A DNA stretch of 64,000 bases from Tethya wilhelma (GCA_964030475.1 CAXIPT010000010.1:6177-70176); one strand, 5' to 3'; numbered from the stretch's first letter, positions 23,581 through 34,992 are shown. Made by a program: numbers and translations. Notes: a model not told the origin generated them from the sequence alone.

Positions 23581-25400
23581 TGTTTACAGTGTTATAATAA
23601 TTAACCCTTGGCACGCGCATGCGCAGCAAGGGTTACGGTAGTCGTTTTGTATGTCTGTCTGTCTGTCTGACAGATTTTCCATATCTTAATTCTAAATAAC
23701 GCACACTAAGAAATGGGAGGGGCAATTAACTTCCTTTGTAGGTAAACCTTAGCAAGCAATAACACTATACTCTTATTAATCATGCTGTTTTGGCTCATGT
23801 TTTGAATCTAACAGAGCTGATGATAGACTGATGAATCACTGAGTCAATGTTATGTGAACTTGCCAGCTACACTGACTATATACTATATTCAAAATTGGAA
23901 CATGTAATGGTCCATGAACTCTATTTATATGCTGTCTATTCTTGATTATTGTTCAGTTTAGATATTTTACTTTTTAAAGTCAACTAATTGCAATTTTTCA
24001 TAAGCAAAAAAAAACATTTCATTTCATTCTGTTTGGGAAACTTGATTCTCAGTATGCCACAAATATATTCCGTCGTCAAGAAAGTTGCAACAGTTATGAT
24101 TGATTTGAAAGCGAAAGTATGTGTCTACGAGCAGGTTAAAGGGTGAGAGTAAAACTATACAGTAGTCTAAGAAAGGCCTAACCTCTTCCTACTTATGTAT
24201 CACAGCTCACTTTTTTCATACAAGGATCATATCACATGTGGCAGTGAGATGTATGAACAAAGCACATACTGGACATTACATTCGGGAAGTGGTTAACAAT
24301 GTTTTGTCTGAAGACTCCATAAAATTACTGGCATCCCTCCCAGACAATGGCAAAAATGTTGTGGCAGAGTTCTGTCATGTGAGCAAGAGAGTCAAGGATC
24401 CAGATGATAGGATAGAATAAGAAGAGCAGGTTTCTCAAGAACTAAAAGATGTTTCCTCCTTAACTGAAAAGTTTGAATTGTAAGAAATTGACCAAGAGTG
24501 CTCACTCAATCATATATATACAACTATACTGGTTGTCAATAAGTTCAATTAAGTTGAAATGTTCAAAGAAACAGTTTAATTCATAGTGATCTAGTCAACG
24601 AAGCTACTGGGATGTTGATCAAGCTCTACAGCAAAAAAAAACTAACCAAACAGATAGCTAAAGTGCATGCATCAGTGACCTATGTATTTGAGGAGATGAA
24701 ATGGGAGAAGAACTTAGTGGTCCCCAACCATTTGCTGTTGCTACTAACCTAGTTGAAGAAGAAGAAGACCTTAGTGTTGTGCCCTGAATTAACATTGCAT
24801 CTTCTTGGCTTTTAAAACCATCATTTGTCAATTTCTAAGTTTAAATGTTTTGTTCTTTCTCACATACAACTGCCTAGACAAAAGAGCTGAAGAATGCCTT
24901 TCAGCAGCTATTACTGGGATTGGACGATGCTTAAACAGCTGCTTGAACTCTTCTCTTGATTCTTCAGCCTCGTTTGAGTCACAGTCTGCAAGTTCCACAC
25001 ATGCAGTCTGTATCCCCCACAATTAAAAGAAAAGAATATCCTGAGACATTTAAGGATGGTTTCAACATCAGTCAGAAGATGCCACAAAGATGACTATCAG
25101 GGGAAGCTAGGGGCTGGTGTAGCTAGCTGTGGTTTTTCAGCTACTAGTGAACTAGATATGGTACCAAAGCTGAATATAGTGCTTGTTGAACTAACTTGCC
25201 CCCATTTCAGTCTTCCTGGTCTAATCAGTGGCAATGTCAGTGCTCTGCGTTGTAAATCTGACATATCTCAGAGAAGAAAGAAGTGTACTGGTGAGAGTCT
25301 TGTGTTGCTATTGGAGACTTAGGAGACATTGCTGCTGTGATGTATCATACTTAACTAGTGACTAGTAGTGAGCGATTCTCTTTGACTAGCCCAACTGCCC
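23581..25400. other. Mostly unrecognised; short coding-like pieces
   Basis: Contains an imperfect palindrome at ~23605–23640 (AACCCTTGGCACGCGCATGCGC…AAGGGTT) followed by (GTCT)n, similar in style to 34353–34400. A plus-strand frame 24238–24420 (EVVNNVLSEDSIKLLASLPDNG) looks protein-like but is unrecognised. Nothing else supported. Confidence 0.35.
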
Positions 25401-25525
25401 TCTTTTTGTTAATGATTCGTTGCAAAGATACATTCATGTACACAGTGAGGATGTTATGTACATGTATGAACAACAAGACAAGGGTGAACTTCACCGCGTA
25501 ACCAATGTTGGCCAGTTTGTTTGCC

Positions 25526-26008
25526 CTACCGTCTGGCCCTATCTTGACGGTTTTCTGCGGGAAGTCCAAATAGCGCAAAATGGAACTCCTCGACAAGACG
25601 TGGGAGAAGTCGACCTTCTTCGGGTCGGAAAAATGAAGAAAACTTATTGACGTCCGCCACGATCGACTTGGCCGACGTTTCGCTCTTCTCCCTGCCGTCC
25701 ACGCCCTTCAGCCACTCTTTGAATTCCACCAGGGACCGGTGGTTGGCGGAGAAGGACCCCAGGTCCCTGGTGGATCCAGGCTTCAACGACTTGATCTTGG
25801 ATTGGGCCACTCGGTCCGGCTTGTGTATTATGGACTCAAGTGTCACCTGGCCCCTAACTTGGGGCCGATAGTCCTTGGTGACAACAACAGCGTCGCTCAG
25901 TGCTTTGGCGTGCTCATGTACATGTATGTCTTGTTCCAGTGTTACAATGTTGATATTCTCTCTACTGGCACAATGATAAATTTGACAGTGGATACTATTG
26001 AAAGACAC
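25526..26008 (-). CDS. Unrecognised 160-aa reading frame in a GC-rich island
   Basis: The minus frame includes DLGSFSANHRSLVEFKEWL then GVDGREKSETSAKSIVADV, with many charged residues. Roughly 25540–25880 is visibly richer in G and C than its surroundings, and codon composition looks coding. The layout FK-WL…DG…KS…IV-DV-KF vaguely recalls the helical N-terminal domain of tyrosine-recombinase proteins of transposons, but no catalytic domain is present. Start and end are uncertain; it could be one exon of a broken transposon gene. Confidence 0.4.
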   Translation of the reverse strand: MSFNSIHCQIYHCASRENINIVTLEQDIHVHEHAKALSDAVVVTKDYRPQVRGQVTLESIIHKPDRVAQSKIKSLKPGSTRDLGSFSANHRSLVEFKEWLKGVDGREKSETSAKSIVADVNKFSSFFRPEEGRLLPRLVEEFHFALFGLPAENRQDRARR

Positions 26009-26379
26009 TTTGTTCTCTTAAAGATAAGTTTCTTTCATTTGCTAGTTTTTGGTTTTTACTTTCACATCTTATTTATATGAACTCTACTATGTGCCGTACT
26101 AAAAATTCAGATTATTGTCATTTCCCCCCCATATTGTGTGTTTTTAGCTGTGTTGTTTGCGTAAGCAAAATAATGGGGTTTTCAAACGTGATAGGGGCTG
26201 TTATAAACAACTAACACTATACGAGATCAGGGCAAAACTTGTATATGAGAGTTAGTGCTTTTATGAGTGGTAGTTATAGTGGCATATTCTGGGCTGTATA
26301 CATGAGTTAAGACCTAGTCTTCTCATGCTTAGCTTGCGGTTTCAGTGTGTTTTAGCTTGTAATATCCAAAATTTTGGTC

Positions 26380-26520
26380 GAAATGATGTTAATTCCTGAT
26401 ATAATATTACAAGCATAAAGACATATAGCACAAAATATTGTTTTCTATATAATGCACATCAAATTTTGGCGTTTTACCTATGTATCAATTTGCCAGAAGT
26501 GACACAATGGACCATATTCA
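26380..26520. repeat. Dispersed repeat, direct copy at 35555–35675
   Basis: Shared text TCCTGATATAATA…AAAATATTGTTTTCTATATAATGCACATCAA…GCCAGAAGTGACACAA. A shorter version occurs near 52745–52815. Confidence 0.8.
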
Positions 26521-26900
26521 ATATTATTGTTCTAAATAATGCACACCACCGCGCACTCTGGCGGGAAGGTGTTGAGGGTAAAGAAAGAAGCAGCCTTTAA
26601 TTTTCTATGATTTTAGCCACCTTTTGGACAAGATTTCTGGATAGCTACACTCTCATTGTAAGTGTCTGCCAGATATTCAGTAAGAAACACAGCTAAATTA
26701 GTGGATGAGGACAAAAATAGAGCACAACACTGGTTGGTACTGTAATTTCAGAGTCTTTCCCACTAGCTATTTACCTGAGTGAACATTGCTCACTGTTGGG
26801 TGTCTCCTGGACGCACTCTACCATGTAGCCTTTACTTTATTCCTGCTACACATTCTACTAAGAGTGTAAATGTAATGTCCTGAGTGAAATTGACTGGACA
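26521..26900. other. No gene recognised
   Basis: Nothing identified. Confidence 0.4.
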
Positions 26901-26904
26901 GCAA

Positions 26905-27308
26905 AGTAACTGATGTTTTCTTCAGTAATAAATGGCCGATCTATCGATAGGAAGTCTAAACACCTCAACAGATTTTGATAGCTTCATTAATGACTGACTA
27001 TCATCATAAGAAAGACTAGCATTAATACAGTAAAAGTGATAATCGAAGTAGCAGAACACTTAAATCCACCAATCGTAGCAAACTATGAGGGAAATGATAT
27101 GGTATATGGTGTATTAAACGGTAGAGTAGACAACAGATAAAGCCATCATCTGTAGATTTCCTATTGATAGATCAGCCGTTTATAAACAGTTATCAAGTCT
27201 CAAAGATGAAAGAAGGTTTTTTTCTACTTCTAGATCTTTTTATCAACTGTTATACTACATTACTTGTAGTATGGTACTGAAGAAAACATCAGTTACTTTG
27301 CTGTACCA
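26905..27308. mobile_element. Foldback element
   Basis: AGCAAAGTAACTGATGTTTTC near 26905 is the inverted partner of GAAAACATCAGTTACTTTGCT near 27285–27305. An inner pair (GATCTATCGATAGGAA / TTCCTATTGATAGATC) shows the fold continues inward. No gene inside. Confidence 0.75.
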
Positions 27309-27309
27309 A

Positions 27310-27420
27310 ACTAAAATATGCCAAACCTCCAATTTCTTCATCTTCTTCTTTTTCTATCTTGGAATGACTTTTCTCAAAGACTGCTCACTTTCAGAAGCTG
27401 ACTTGGTTTCTTTATACATG
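27310..27420. repeat. MITE family B, partial copy
   Basis: Carries ATGCCAAACCTCCAATTTCTTCATC and the downstream TCACTTTCAGAAGCTGA block of family B. Confidence 0.7.
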
Positions 27421-27551
27421 ATTAAGGAAATATTTGAACATGGATTGTTAATCAACAAGTAAATTTGATATTTACAAATTCACATGTGACTTCCTGTGGG
27501 CACTAAATACACATTGCCAAAGTACCAAACTATAATATGCCAACAAGAATG

Positions 27552-27770
27552 ACTGTCTGGAATCCATTAGGAGGGCAACGTTTGAGGTACTGTGCTGTAT
27601 CTCTCAGTAGTTGCACTTTTGCTGGATTTATAAGGGTATCCATCATCATCCACTAGGGCTCTAGGAAGTGGAGATATTGGTCCATAGAGCAAATCCACAT
27701 CTGTGTGCTCAATACCATGCTGAGCAGTCCAAGAAACTTGCCGCTTTAGAAAGCATTAATTGTCTTTGTC
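27552..27770 (-). pseudogene. Fragment of the unknown transposon ORF seen at 42460–42640
   Basis: High identity to 42478–42640 (GGAATCCATTAGGAGGGCAAC … GAAACTTGCCGCTTTAGAAAG). It represents the same part of an unnamed multi-copy protein with GPISPLPRAL. Confidence 0.7.
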
Positions 27771-28090
27771 ACTTTGTTTGATTTGTTTCTTTCTTGCTGC
27801 AATTAGTTGTGTGAATGTTTTCCCTTGTGCTCCTTCACATTTCTTCTCTATCATTGACTATGGTATGCAGTGTACCTCTGAACACTTTTATTTCCCATCA
27901 AACTAGACTGGTTTTGTACTCTCTGCGCACTTAAGGCCTGGGTCAATAATTCCTAACTGATTACAGCATGTGATAAAGCTAGATCCAAAATATTTTGATA
28001 ACTTATTGACATGTAACTAAAGCTTAAAAAAAAAACAGCCAAGTTAATTGCCTCAGGTGCATTAAGGCCTGACCCCTCCTGACCCCGCAT

Positions 28091-28717
28091 TTAAGGCCCT
28101 AATTAAAACTTGAAATTGAAATATCTTTTTTTGTACACATGTAAACAACCCTAAACAAATTGAAACTGGTATTCTTTGCTCATCTGTAAACTTAAGTTGT
28201 CACATGACCTCGAATATTTGAATAATGGCGAAGTTAATTAGTGAAAAAATTCATCCTCCGAGGGCACATGGTTTCTATGGAGATATGAAGTTCATATTAG
28301 GGATATATGTTAATTAGATTAATAACTAATTAATTATTCATGCGGATCATGAATAAATGAATACTTAATGAGATATGGCATTTTGAACTTTTAGTTAGGG
28401 TGTGCTTTTATTAGAAAATGAGCATATCTCATTAAATATTCATTTATTCATGATCCGCATGAATAATTAATTAGTTATTAACCTAATTAACATATATACC
28501 CAATATGAACCTCATATCTCCATGGCAACCATGTGCCCTCAGAGGATGAGTTTTTTTACTAATTAACTTCGCCATTATTCAAATATTTGAGGTCATGTTA
28601 CAACTTAAGTTTACAGATGAGCAAAGAATACCAGTTTTAATTTGTATTCAAAGTTTAGGGTTGTTTACATGTGTACAAAAAAGATATTTCAATTTCAAGT
28701 TTTAATTAGGTCCTTAA
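28091..28717. mobile_element. Near-perfect ~290-bp-arm foldback
   Basis: Starts TTAAGGCCCTAATTAAAACT and ends with the complement. Arms stay paired almost to the centre (around 28380–28430), giving a long hairpin. Both arms contain ATTCATTTATTCATGATCCGC or its complement. Confidence 0.9.
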
Positions 28718-28720
28718 ATA

Positions 28721-31029
28721 AAGGGGGGCTGACATGAAAAACTGAAAAAAATATTTTTTGGTATCAAACTGTAGCTCAGGTGGTGTACATTTGGAATATC
28801 AGGCTTGTTTTTTTTTATTGCAAGTCTACAGTGGACAATAACCCCAAGAATTGAGCTAAAAAATCACTGCAAAATGAGATTGCAATGTATTTCCTTGATG
28901 GGCGGGGTTTACGTGTGACGTCACGGGGGGAACGAGTTCAGCGCAAAGAAGCACAAAGCATAGCCTGGTTGCTGTTTTCTAGCCCCCATAGTGAAGCGTT
29001 GAGTTGCTGCAGGATGTTCTAACACATATTGTGAAGATGTCAGTCTTTTCAAGTTCCCAAAGATCCTGTTATACGTTGCAATGGGTAAAAAAAATACAGA
29101 GAACAAGAGCAAATTGGTCAGGTCCAGCCTGAGACCATTTTGAGGTTGCCTGACTTCTCTGATCAGATCTGAGGGGCATGCAGGAGAAAAGAAGACATAA
29201 ATCTGATGCCATTCCAACCATATTCCAGAGGTCCACAAGTATCTAGTGCAATACCAAGTTTTGAGAAGGCTCAGCCTGTTGGTACTGATTTCAGTTATTG
29301 AAAGAGATCATCAAGCAGGCCACCAATATCCATGATGGTTCATTGCCAAATAGTGGCAGACTCAGAGCTGCTTATGAAGAGAGAGAGAGAGGGTAAGCCT
29401 AGTAGATCTTGCAATACATGTATAAAGGACAGAATTAGATAGCATTCAATTTTCAAGCTAGTATTACTGTGACCGTACAAGTCTACCACTATAGAAACTA
29501 ACTGGATTACTGGATCGTGAACTAGAACCCGCACAAGAGACAAGTATAGCATCTGAGGAAGCAGCATCCCAGCTCCAATGTGATACTGGAGTTTAAGTTA
29601 CCCCAGAAAGGAAGGTTTCAAACCAGCAGCAGGACAAAATTAAATCAGTTTTGTTGGTATGCTAAGCTTGACTACTTGGCATTATACATGTTGAAAATTT
29701 TTTTGTTATAATTATATACAATTTACAGTCAGTGCTCCACTCTAACAGACATAGTATTTATTACTTATAGGTCTGTAGGTAAAAATTAAGCCAAATGTGC
29801 GTTCTGTTGCAGAATACGTTGATGTACCTATGTGAAAGCAACCATTAGACAATGTACAGAGGGAATAAACTACTCAGTTGACCCCAGCTCCTCTCAGTAG
29901 CCAGTAGGAGGGACCTCAGGTTGATAAGCCTACTCACTGTCATCAAAAGTCATGAAATTAAATATTATCAGATTCTCATTTGAACAATGTGGGCCATTGT
30001 TCAAGTTGTGAGACATGTTTGGATGGTGTCACTGTTCAGTTATGTTAGTGGTGGCTGGGTACTTGAATCCAATATAAAGCCCATCAGTAGCTAGATATTT
30101 TTGAGACAGCACAACTATATAGCTCGTTCTGTCCTTCCTAACCACCTCCAGCAGAGTAGGTTAGCTGTCAGTAAGGAGTAAACCTGTATTGCCTGAAAAG
30201 ATAATCAAAAGCAGTTAGTAAATTAATGTACAATAGCTATAATAATACTATTTTGGTTAACTCACTCATCATTGTCAGGGTCACCACAGTCACAGATATC
30301 GGTAGGTGAAGAAGCAACTTTGTATAACCCAAACATTAAGGCATACAGCACCAAACACCTCATGTTCGATTATACAATTGCCTGTATCTGATTCAGCTTC
30401 CATCTTGTCACAGAGACCTTTTTTTTGCAGCACAGACAGTGGACATTGTGCCCGGACCATGCTGCCACCTGAGCTACAATAAATTGTCAACATAAAATTA
30501 ATACTTATAAACAAAAGGTATGAAAATTAAACCTGATACACTCACCAATCAATGCTTCCTAGCCTATCCTGTCTTGCATCTTCGTCAGATGAATCTCCAG
30601 AGTCTCCACAGCTGCTCCCACTTTGAAGTCAGTATGGCTCAATTCTGGGTGAGCTTCCATCACTATCTGAAGCACTGACTTGGCTTTCAAAGGGAGATGA
30701 TGAATAACCAAGGCTCAAAACATTACTGCTTGCACTGAATCATCGTTGTTGTTGTCAATAGCAGAGCTGTGGCTCGAGGAAGAGCTGTGTTCAGCCATTA
30801 GTTAGCTACTAAACGCTGTAGAAACGTTCCCCCCGTGACGTCACGTAGTAGCTCCACCCAAACAGGAAATACAGAAATTTGCCTTTCCAGGTGGATTCAG
30901 CTCACCTCAAATCATGCAAGTTTTTACTGCTTTAGAATTTTTTGTGATTTTTTTGACTATTTTTCCTATAACTTACACCACTTAAAGTACATTTTGGTGG
31001 GAAAAAAATTTTGCATGTCAGCCCCCCTT
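28721..31029 (-). mobile_element. TA-flanked element carrying a P2X7-C-like gene
   Basis: TIR AAGGGGGGCTGACATG and complementary end, with TA at 28719–28720 and 31030–31031. An inner pair of inverted motifs (GTGACGTCACGGGGGGAA / TTCCCCCCGTGACGTCAC, near 28915 and 30830) shows subterminal repeats. The interior holds the minus-strand gene described next, plus a minus frame at 29238–28921 that I cannot assign. Confidence 0.75.
30290..30798 (-). pseudogene. P2X7 intracellular-domain-like transposon protein (partial)
   Basis: ATG at 30798 begins MAEHSSSSSHSSAIDNNN, followed by a Ser/Asp-rich region with one or two frame changes, to a GTGAG donor at 30545. The next exon (from ~30480, acceptor TTGTAG) contains Cys residues and TGNCIIEHEVFGAVCLNVW, closely like the C-(I/V)-T-x-H-x-x-F-x-x-V-C-L-x-x-W-V-L signature of the P2X7-C (P2RX7_C) domain. 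The domain occurs in many transposon-like genes of fish and invertebrates; no ion-channel part is present. Zinc binding is expected from the family. Rest of the gene not identified. Confidence 0.55.
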
Positions 31030-31314
31030 TAAATGCAAGTCAGGCCTTAATGCACCTGAGGCTATGGCAGATAATTATTATCATGAACTTTCATAATCTT
31101 CATGGGAACAAAAATCTGTCAATTGGTTGATGAGATATGACTGAAAGGGAGAAATCAGCAGGTGTGCATTATATGGAAATGTCAGACCTAGATATCTCCC
31201 ATTTGAGATTTGAAGTAGATGATTAAATTGGACAAAGTAGGTTCCCATGACAACAGTTCTTCTTCATTGCATTTACAACACTGAAGATCCATATGAGGGA
31301 TCAAGGTTAAAAAT

Positions 31315-31420
31315 GAAGTAGTCATGTGCCGAAATTGAGACCATGCCCTGTTCCAATACTTTTTGCCACCCTGCACATTCCTACAATACTTATTTTTTTG
31401 AAATTTTCACTATAGTAAGT
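31315..31420. repeat. MITE family A, solitary end
   Basis: Matches one arm of 13415–13797 (AAGTAGTCATGTGCCGAAATTGAG … CTTATTTTTTTGAAATTTTC). The other arm is absent. Confidence 0.8.
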
Positions 31421-31424
31421 GTAT

Positions 31425-31560
31425 TATGTGGACTTGAATCTCAACCTCTGCATAGCTATCACTATTGCTGAACTTGTAAGTATGGTGCATTGGAAACTGG
31501 CATTTGCATGACATCTTGTTCGAAGATTGATTTCATTATAGAAGGGCACACTCTACTTTA
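31425..31560 (-). pseudogene. Truncated copy of the secreted-protein gene 3' end
   Basis: Minus strand matches the last ~110 bases of the gene at 33220–33807 (shared GATAGTGATGGCTATGCAGAGG-like stretch with substitutions). It has lost frame upstream and is cut off by the MITE-A end at 31420. A local duplication that decayed. Confidence 0.75.
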
Positions 31561-31744
31561 ATTAATTTTTATTTACATCTTTACTGATTAAACTCAAATG
31601 TGACCTTTGCTATAGTGTGCCATGCATATACATGACCTACCCAAGCAAGCCTAAATAGACCTTCCTCTTACTATGTGCAGAGCATGCAGTATTCCACAAC
31701 ACTTTGTTTGTCCCTATTTAGTATAAAAAAACAAGCCTCAAAAA

Positions 31745-31945
31745 GTGAGAAAACAAGAAAAGAATGGTTGTTGATTGAGTGAGTTCATTTCACTGTGTCA
31801 CCTTATGTTCATATCCCAACTGAGCTCAATGACATTGTAGACACAGGAATGAACTCGCTTAATCTAACAACTGTTCCTATCTTGTTTGCTCACTTTTTAC
31901 GATTTGGCCATTACTATGTTTGCATTTCATTTCTAATGTTTTTTA
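31745..31945. mobile_element. Foldback MITE related to the IFT43-intron element
   Basis: Arms contain TGAGTGAGTTCATTTCACTGTG and its partner. The right end TTTTTACGATTTGGCCATTAC matches the element at 4769–5006. Confidence 0.7.
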
Positions 31946-32319
31946 TACTTGTTTGTTCTATTTTTTTTCGAATAATTGTTCATAATATCAGTAGAATTTA
32001 GTCTTTAGCGCTTGAAAAGAGAACTTACTAATAGCCCTAGCTACACACCCACCTACCAGTCCCCGTGCCGGGCACTGTTGGACATGCCTTGCAGACAGCT
32101 GAAACTCTGAAACTCCCAGCTGAAAACGTGATTTATGTCAATTATATGTGTGTCTTGTTAACTCTAAATAACTTCCCTACTGAAGAACAGAACACAGAGA
32201 ACGAGAGGATTGAACAGAAACAGAACTTGGAGCACTGCATGCATAGATTTCAAATATCGCCCACTTGAATATGAAAAGGGTACTTATACTAACTAGCTTA
32301 TTAATGATGCACGAGTTTA
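31946..32319. other. No gene recognised
   Basis: A short plus frame at 32065–32268 is unrecognised. Confidence 0.4.
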
Positions 32320-32745
32320 GAAATTAATGGCCGCCATATGGAGAAGACGCTTTTCGCTTTGTATCTAGTGACTAAATGAGAGACAAAAAAATGATGACAA
32401 AAGCGATTGAAGACAAAGAAACCAAGTTTATTCTTTCAAGAATCAGCTTCTGAAAGCGAGCGGTCTCTGAGAAAACTCTTGCCAACGTAGAAGAATAAGA
32501 AGCCGGAAGAAGAAGAAGAATTAAGAAGATGGAGAAAATTGGAGGTTTGGCATATTTTAATTTGGTACTTTAGTGATGGTTTTAGGCCATGTTTTTGGGC
32601 TCATTAGAAGGAGGAAAAGCTAAATAATAGCTTTAGAAGCCTTTTAGTGCCAAGTGCTCAGTTTTTGCAGAGTTATTAGCGTGAATAATTGTATTGCGCT
32701 AATGGGCCATCCGTGCCATTCCTATATACCCAGTACTACCGTACT
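32320..32745. mobile_element. MITE family B, copy 3
   Basis: Same structure as 18481–18890 in opposite orientation, ending GGGCCATCCGTGCCATTCC. Confidence 0.8.
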
Positions 32746-33219
32746 GGGAATATTATATGCCTGCATTCAACGTCAAATATTTATGGCCATTTTCCCCGCC
32801 ACTTTGAACTGAACTGATAGTGATTTTAATGCACAAAATTTGTTTTGTTTAATTCAATAAGAATCCCCAAACTTTAATGATGATGTGTACACGGTATCAC
32901 ATGATCATCCCATCGAAGCTATAACCATTGAGCTGCACTTAGTAGTGCGTAACAACATTTTGGCTCGCAATTGTTATATTTTTCAACTGTTTAAATTGCT
33001 TACTGACAATCAATGGCCTCAGTTTACAAAAACAAATAAAGAAAAAATAAAATAGAAAAACAGCCACCAAAATGAAAAAAAAGTTTCAACTTTTACTTAG
33101 AGATTCTACAGGAGTAATATTATGCTAAATGGCTATAGATAATATTAGTCTTATATTTTACATGCAATGCCTATAGGCCTGAAACATTGTCAGTATTACT
33201 TCTGTTCAGTACACACTGT
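32746..33219. other. No gene recognised
   Basis: 3' flank of the secreted-protein gene (minus sense). AT-rich, nothing identified. Confidence 0.45.
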
Positions 33220-33807
33220 TTATTCTGAGTTCATTAAACCAAGCTGTATTTTATGGACTTGAACCTCAACCTCTGCATAGCCATCACTATCCTTGAACGT
33301 GTAGGTATGCTTCTTTGGAAACATGACATCTTGAAGATTGATATTTTGATTGAAATGCGCAATATCGTCATCAGGGTTGGCACCTCCATCAGCTTCCCTT
33401 ATATTTCCACTAATACTCAAAGGTGTTACACTGAAAACTGGTGGTACTACAAATGGTGCTTCGACTCTTTGACCCAAGGCAACATCCAAATCATCACGGC
33501 CAATATTCCAAACATTATAATCTAAGCCTCCCACATGAACTTGTACACTTCCATATGGTTCATAGTGTGGTCCAGGATCATCTTCCGTGTAATAGATGTA
33601 AAGCGTTCCAGTCACCCTGTACACATCCCCCAACCCAGTAAGTTGCATGGCCTTAGGTAGGTTGTTGTCATCTCCAATTTTTTCCTCATCTAAGTTAAGC
33701 TCACCATAAACAGCATCCTCCTGAATAAGTGAGGCACTGTGAGTAAGACACACTGCCATGCCGAAAACTAGTAGCGTAAGCACAAACTGCATTGTGTTTT
33801 GCTGCAC
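33220..33807 (-). CDS. Small secreted protein, 195 aa, no known domain
   Basis: Single exon. The N-terminus is a signal peptide: a hydrophobic core FVLTLLVFGMAVCL then a likely cut after THSA. Two start codons are possible (33807 or 33792); the second would put Met directly before the hydrophobic core. The mature part is acidic, without cysteines, with YRVTGTLYIYYTEDDPGP and a C-terminal HTYTFKDSDGYAEVEVQVHK stretch that suggests beta structure. An AATAAA hexamer overlaps the TAA stop (minus strand of 33219–33224), implying a very short 3' UTR. A TATA box lies 122 bp upstream. A decayed partial copy is at 31425–31560. No family recognised. Confidence 0.8.
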   Translation of the reverse strand: MQQNTMQFVLTLLVFGMAVCLTHSASLIQEDAVYGELNLDEEKIGDDNNLPKAMQLTGLGDVYRVTGTLYIYYTEDDPGPHYEPYGSVQVHVGGLDYNVWNIGRDDLDVALGQRVEAPFVVPPVFSVTPLSISGNIREADGGANPDDDIAHFNQNINLQDVMFPKKHTYTFKDSDGYAEVEVQVHKIQLGLMNSE

Positions 33808-33928
33808 CAGTTTGTCGATTTTGAGTTGAACTTGAAGTATTATCGAAGAATTTCGGGATTGATTGGTATAATAATAGAGTCTGATCGACTTACATTGATG
33901 AATGTAACATCATATACCAATTCGGCCC

Positions 33929-33937
33929 TTTATATAA
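33929..33937 (-). promoter_or_regulatory. TATA box of the secreted-protein gene
   Basis: Minus strand reads TATATAAAGG, 122 bp before the first ATG, a sensible distance for a short 5' UTR. Confidence 0.5.
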
Positions 33938-34087
33938 TGCTAGTGTGCACTTGCAATGTGCATGGTTTCCTTGCAAAAATTGATACAGATTGAAGCTTAC
34001 TGTAACATGCACTTGTATATCTTTTGTGTTCGAGCTATAGGGATTCACCTACTTATAGACAATACCAAAAGTTGATGTACACAATTA

Positions 34088-34300
34088 TGTTCCATAAAAT
34101 GGGTCCAAACAGTTTTTGGTAGCATCTTATTGTCGTTTGATGTATTGCTACATATAAGTCTTTTGTTCCATATAATGTGCTAAACAGCTTTCGGTAGCAT
34201 CTAACTGTTGTTTGATGTATTATTACATTGCTACATAAAATCAGTTGTTCCATTATTTGTACAAACAGCTATTGGTAGCATCTATAACTGTCGTTTAATG
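34088..34300. repeat. Tandem repeat, ~75–83 bp x 3
   Basis: Three degenerate units, each TGTTCCATA…AAACAG(C/T)TTT(C/T)GGTAGCATCT…TTTGATG. Confidence 0.85.
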
Positions 34301-34487
34301 TTAGTATTGTTTTGCTACTTTATTTTTTTTGTGATAGAGGGATTCTCCTTGTTAACCCTTGGCCATGGTGTGCATGCATGCCCACCTAGGGTTGAGTTGT
34401 GCAATATTGTTGTTCAGTCTGTGCAATTGTGCATTGTATATAGTTGTATTTGGAATATATTGATAAATTAGAGATCTTACAGCAATA

Positions 34488-34562
34488 NNNNNNNNNNNNN
34501 NNNNNNNNNNNNNNNNNNNNNNNNNNNNNNNNNNNNNNNNNNNNNNNNNNNNNNNNNNNNNN
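34488..34562. other. Sequence gap (75 N)
   Basis: Undetermined bases. Confidence 1.
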
Positions 34563-34992
34563 GTACTTTTGCTATCGCTAATTTAATTAGTGAATCATGA
34601 AGGGGTGTGTCCAAGATTTCTATATCAAAATATACAATTGAAAATAAAAGTGTTCAGGAGGTGCTGGAAATCATTTTCGTGCAAAAACTAGCGACCGGAA
34701 GTTGCCTTCGAACAAGTGACCGGAAATTAGACCATATCAAAGTACTTCAAAGCATTCTTTGGAAGCCGCGGACCGCAGGCACTTAAAAAAAAAAGAAAAA
34801 AAAAAAAAAAAAAAGCGAAAAATTACTCCTAAAATACTGTATGGGTGTGTCTTGTGCATGCAATAGGATGGCTGTGTAGTGATATGCATGAAAATGTGCA
34901 GCAAATTTGCAGGATGGCTAGCGGAGAGTGTGTGCTAGCTGTGACTTCGAGGCTTGGTGGGCGTGTCCAACCAAGCGTGTGTTGAGTGTGAT

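Larger units (their letters stand above)
28050..31062. mobile_element. 3-kb insertion with TIR GCCTCAGGTGCATTAAGGCC
   Basis: The left end GCCTCAGGTGCATTAAGGCC is matched by the exact complement at 31043–31062. It contains a foldback (28091–28717) and a TA-flanked element with a P2X7-C-like gene (28721–31029), so it was loaded in steps. Target duplication not clear. Confidence 0.8.
27810..31270. mobile_element. Interrupted repeat E (outer layer of nested stack)
   Basis: 27810–28049 and 31063–31270 together match 45700–46170, where the two halves are contiguous. Markers: TGTGCTCCTTCACATTTC and TTAAGGCCTGGGTCAATAA on the left, GATAATTATTATCATGAAC and GTCAATTGGTTGATGAGAT on the right. The 45.7-kb copy is thus the empty site for the insertion at 28050–31062. 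Confidence 0.85.

Noticed and set aside
24805..25026. Ser-rich short frame on either strand
   Set aside because: Both strands are open, no homology recognised, no splice context.
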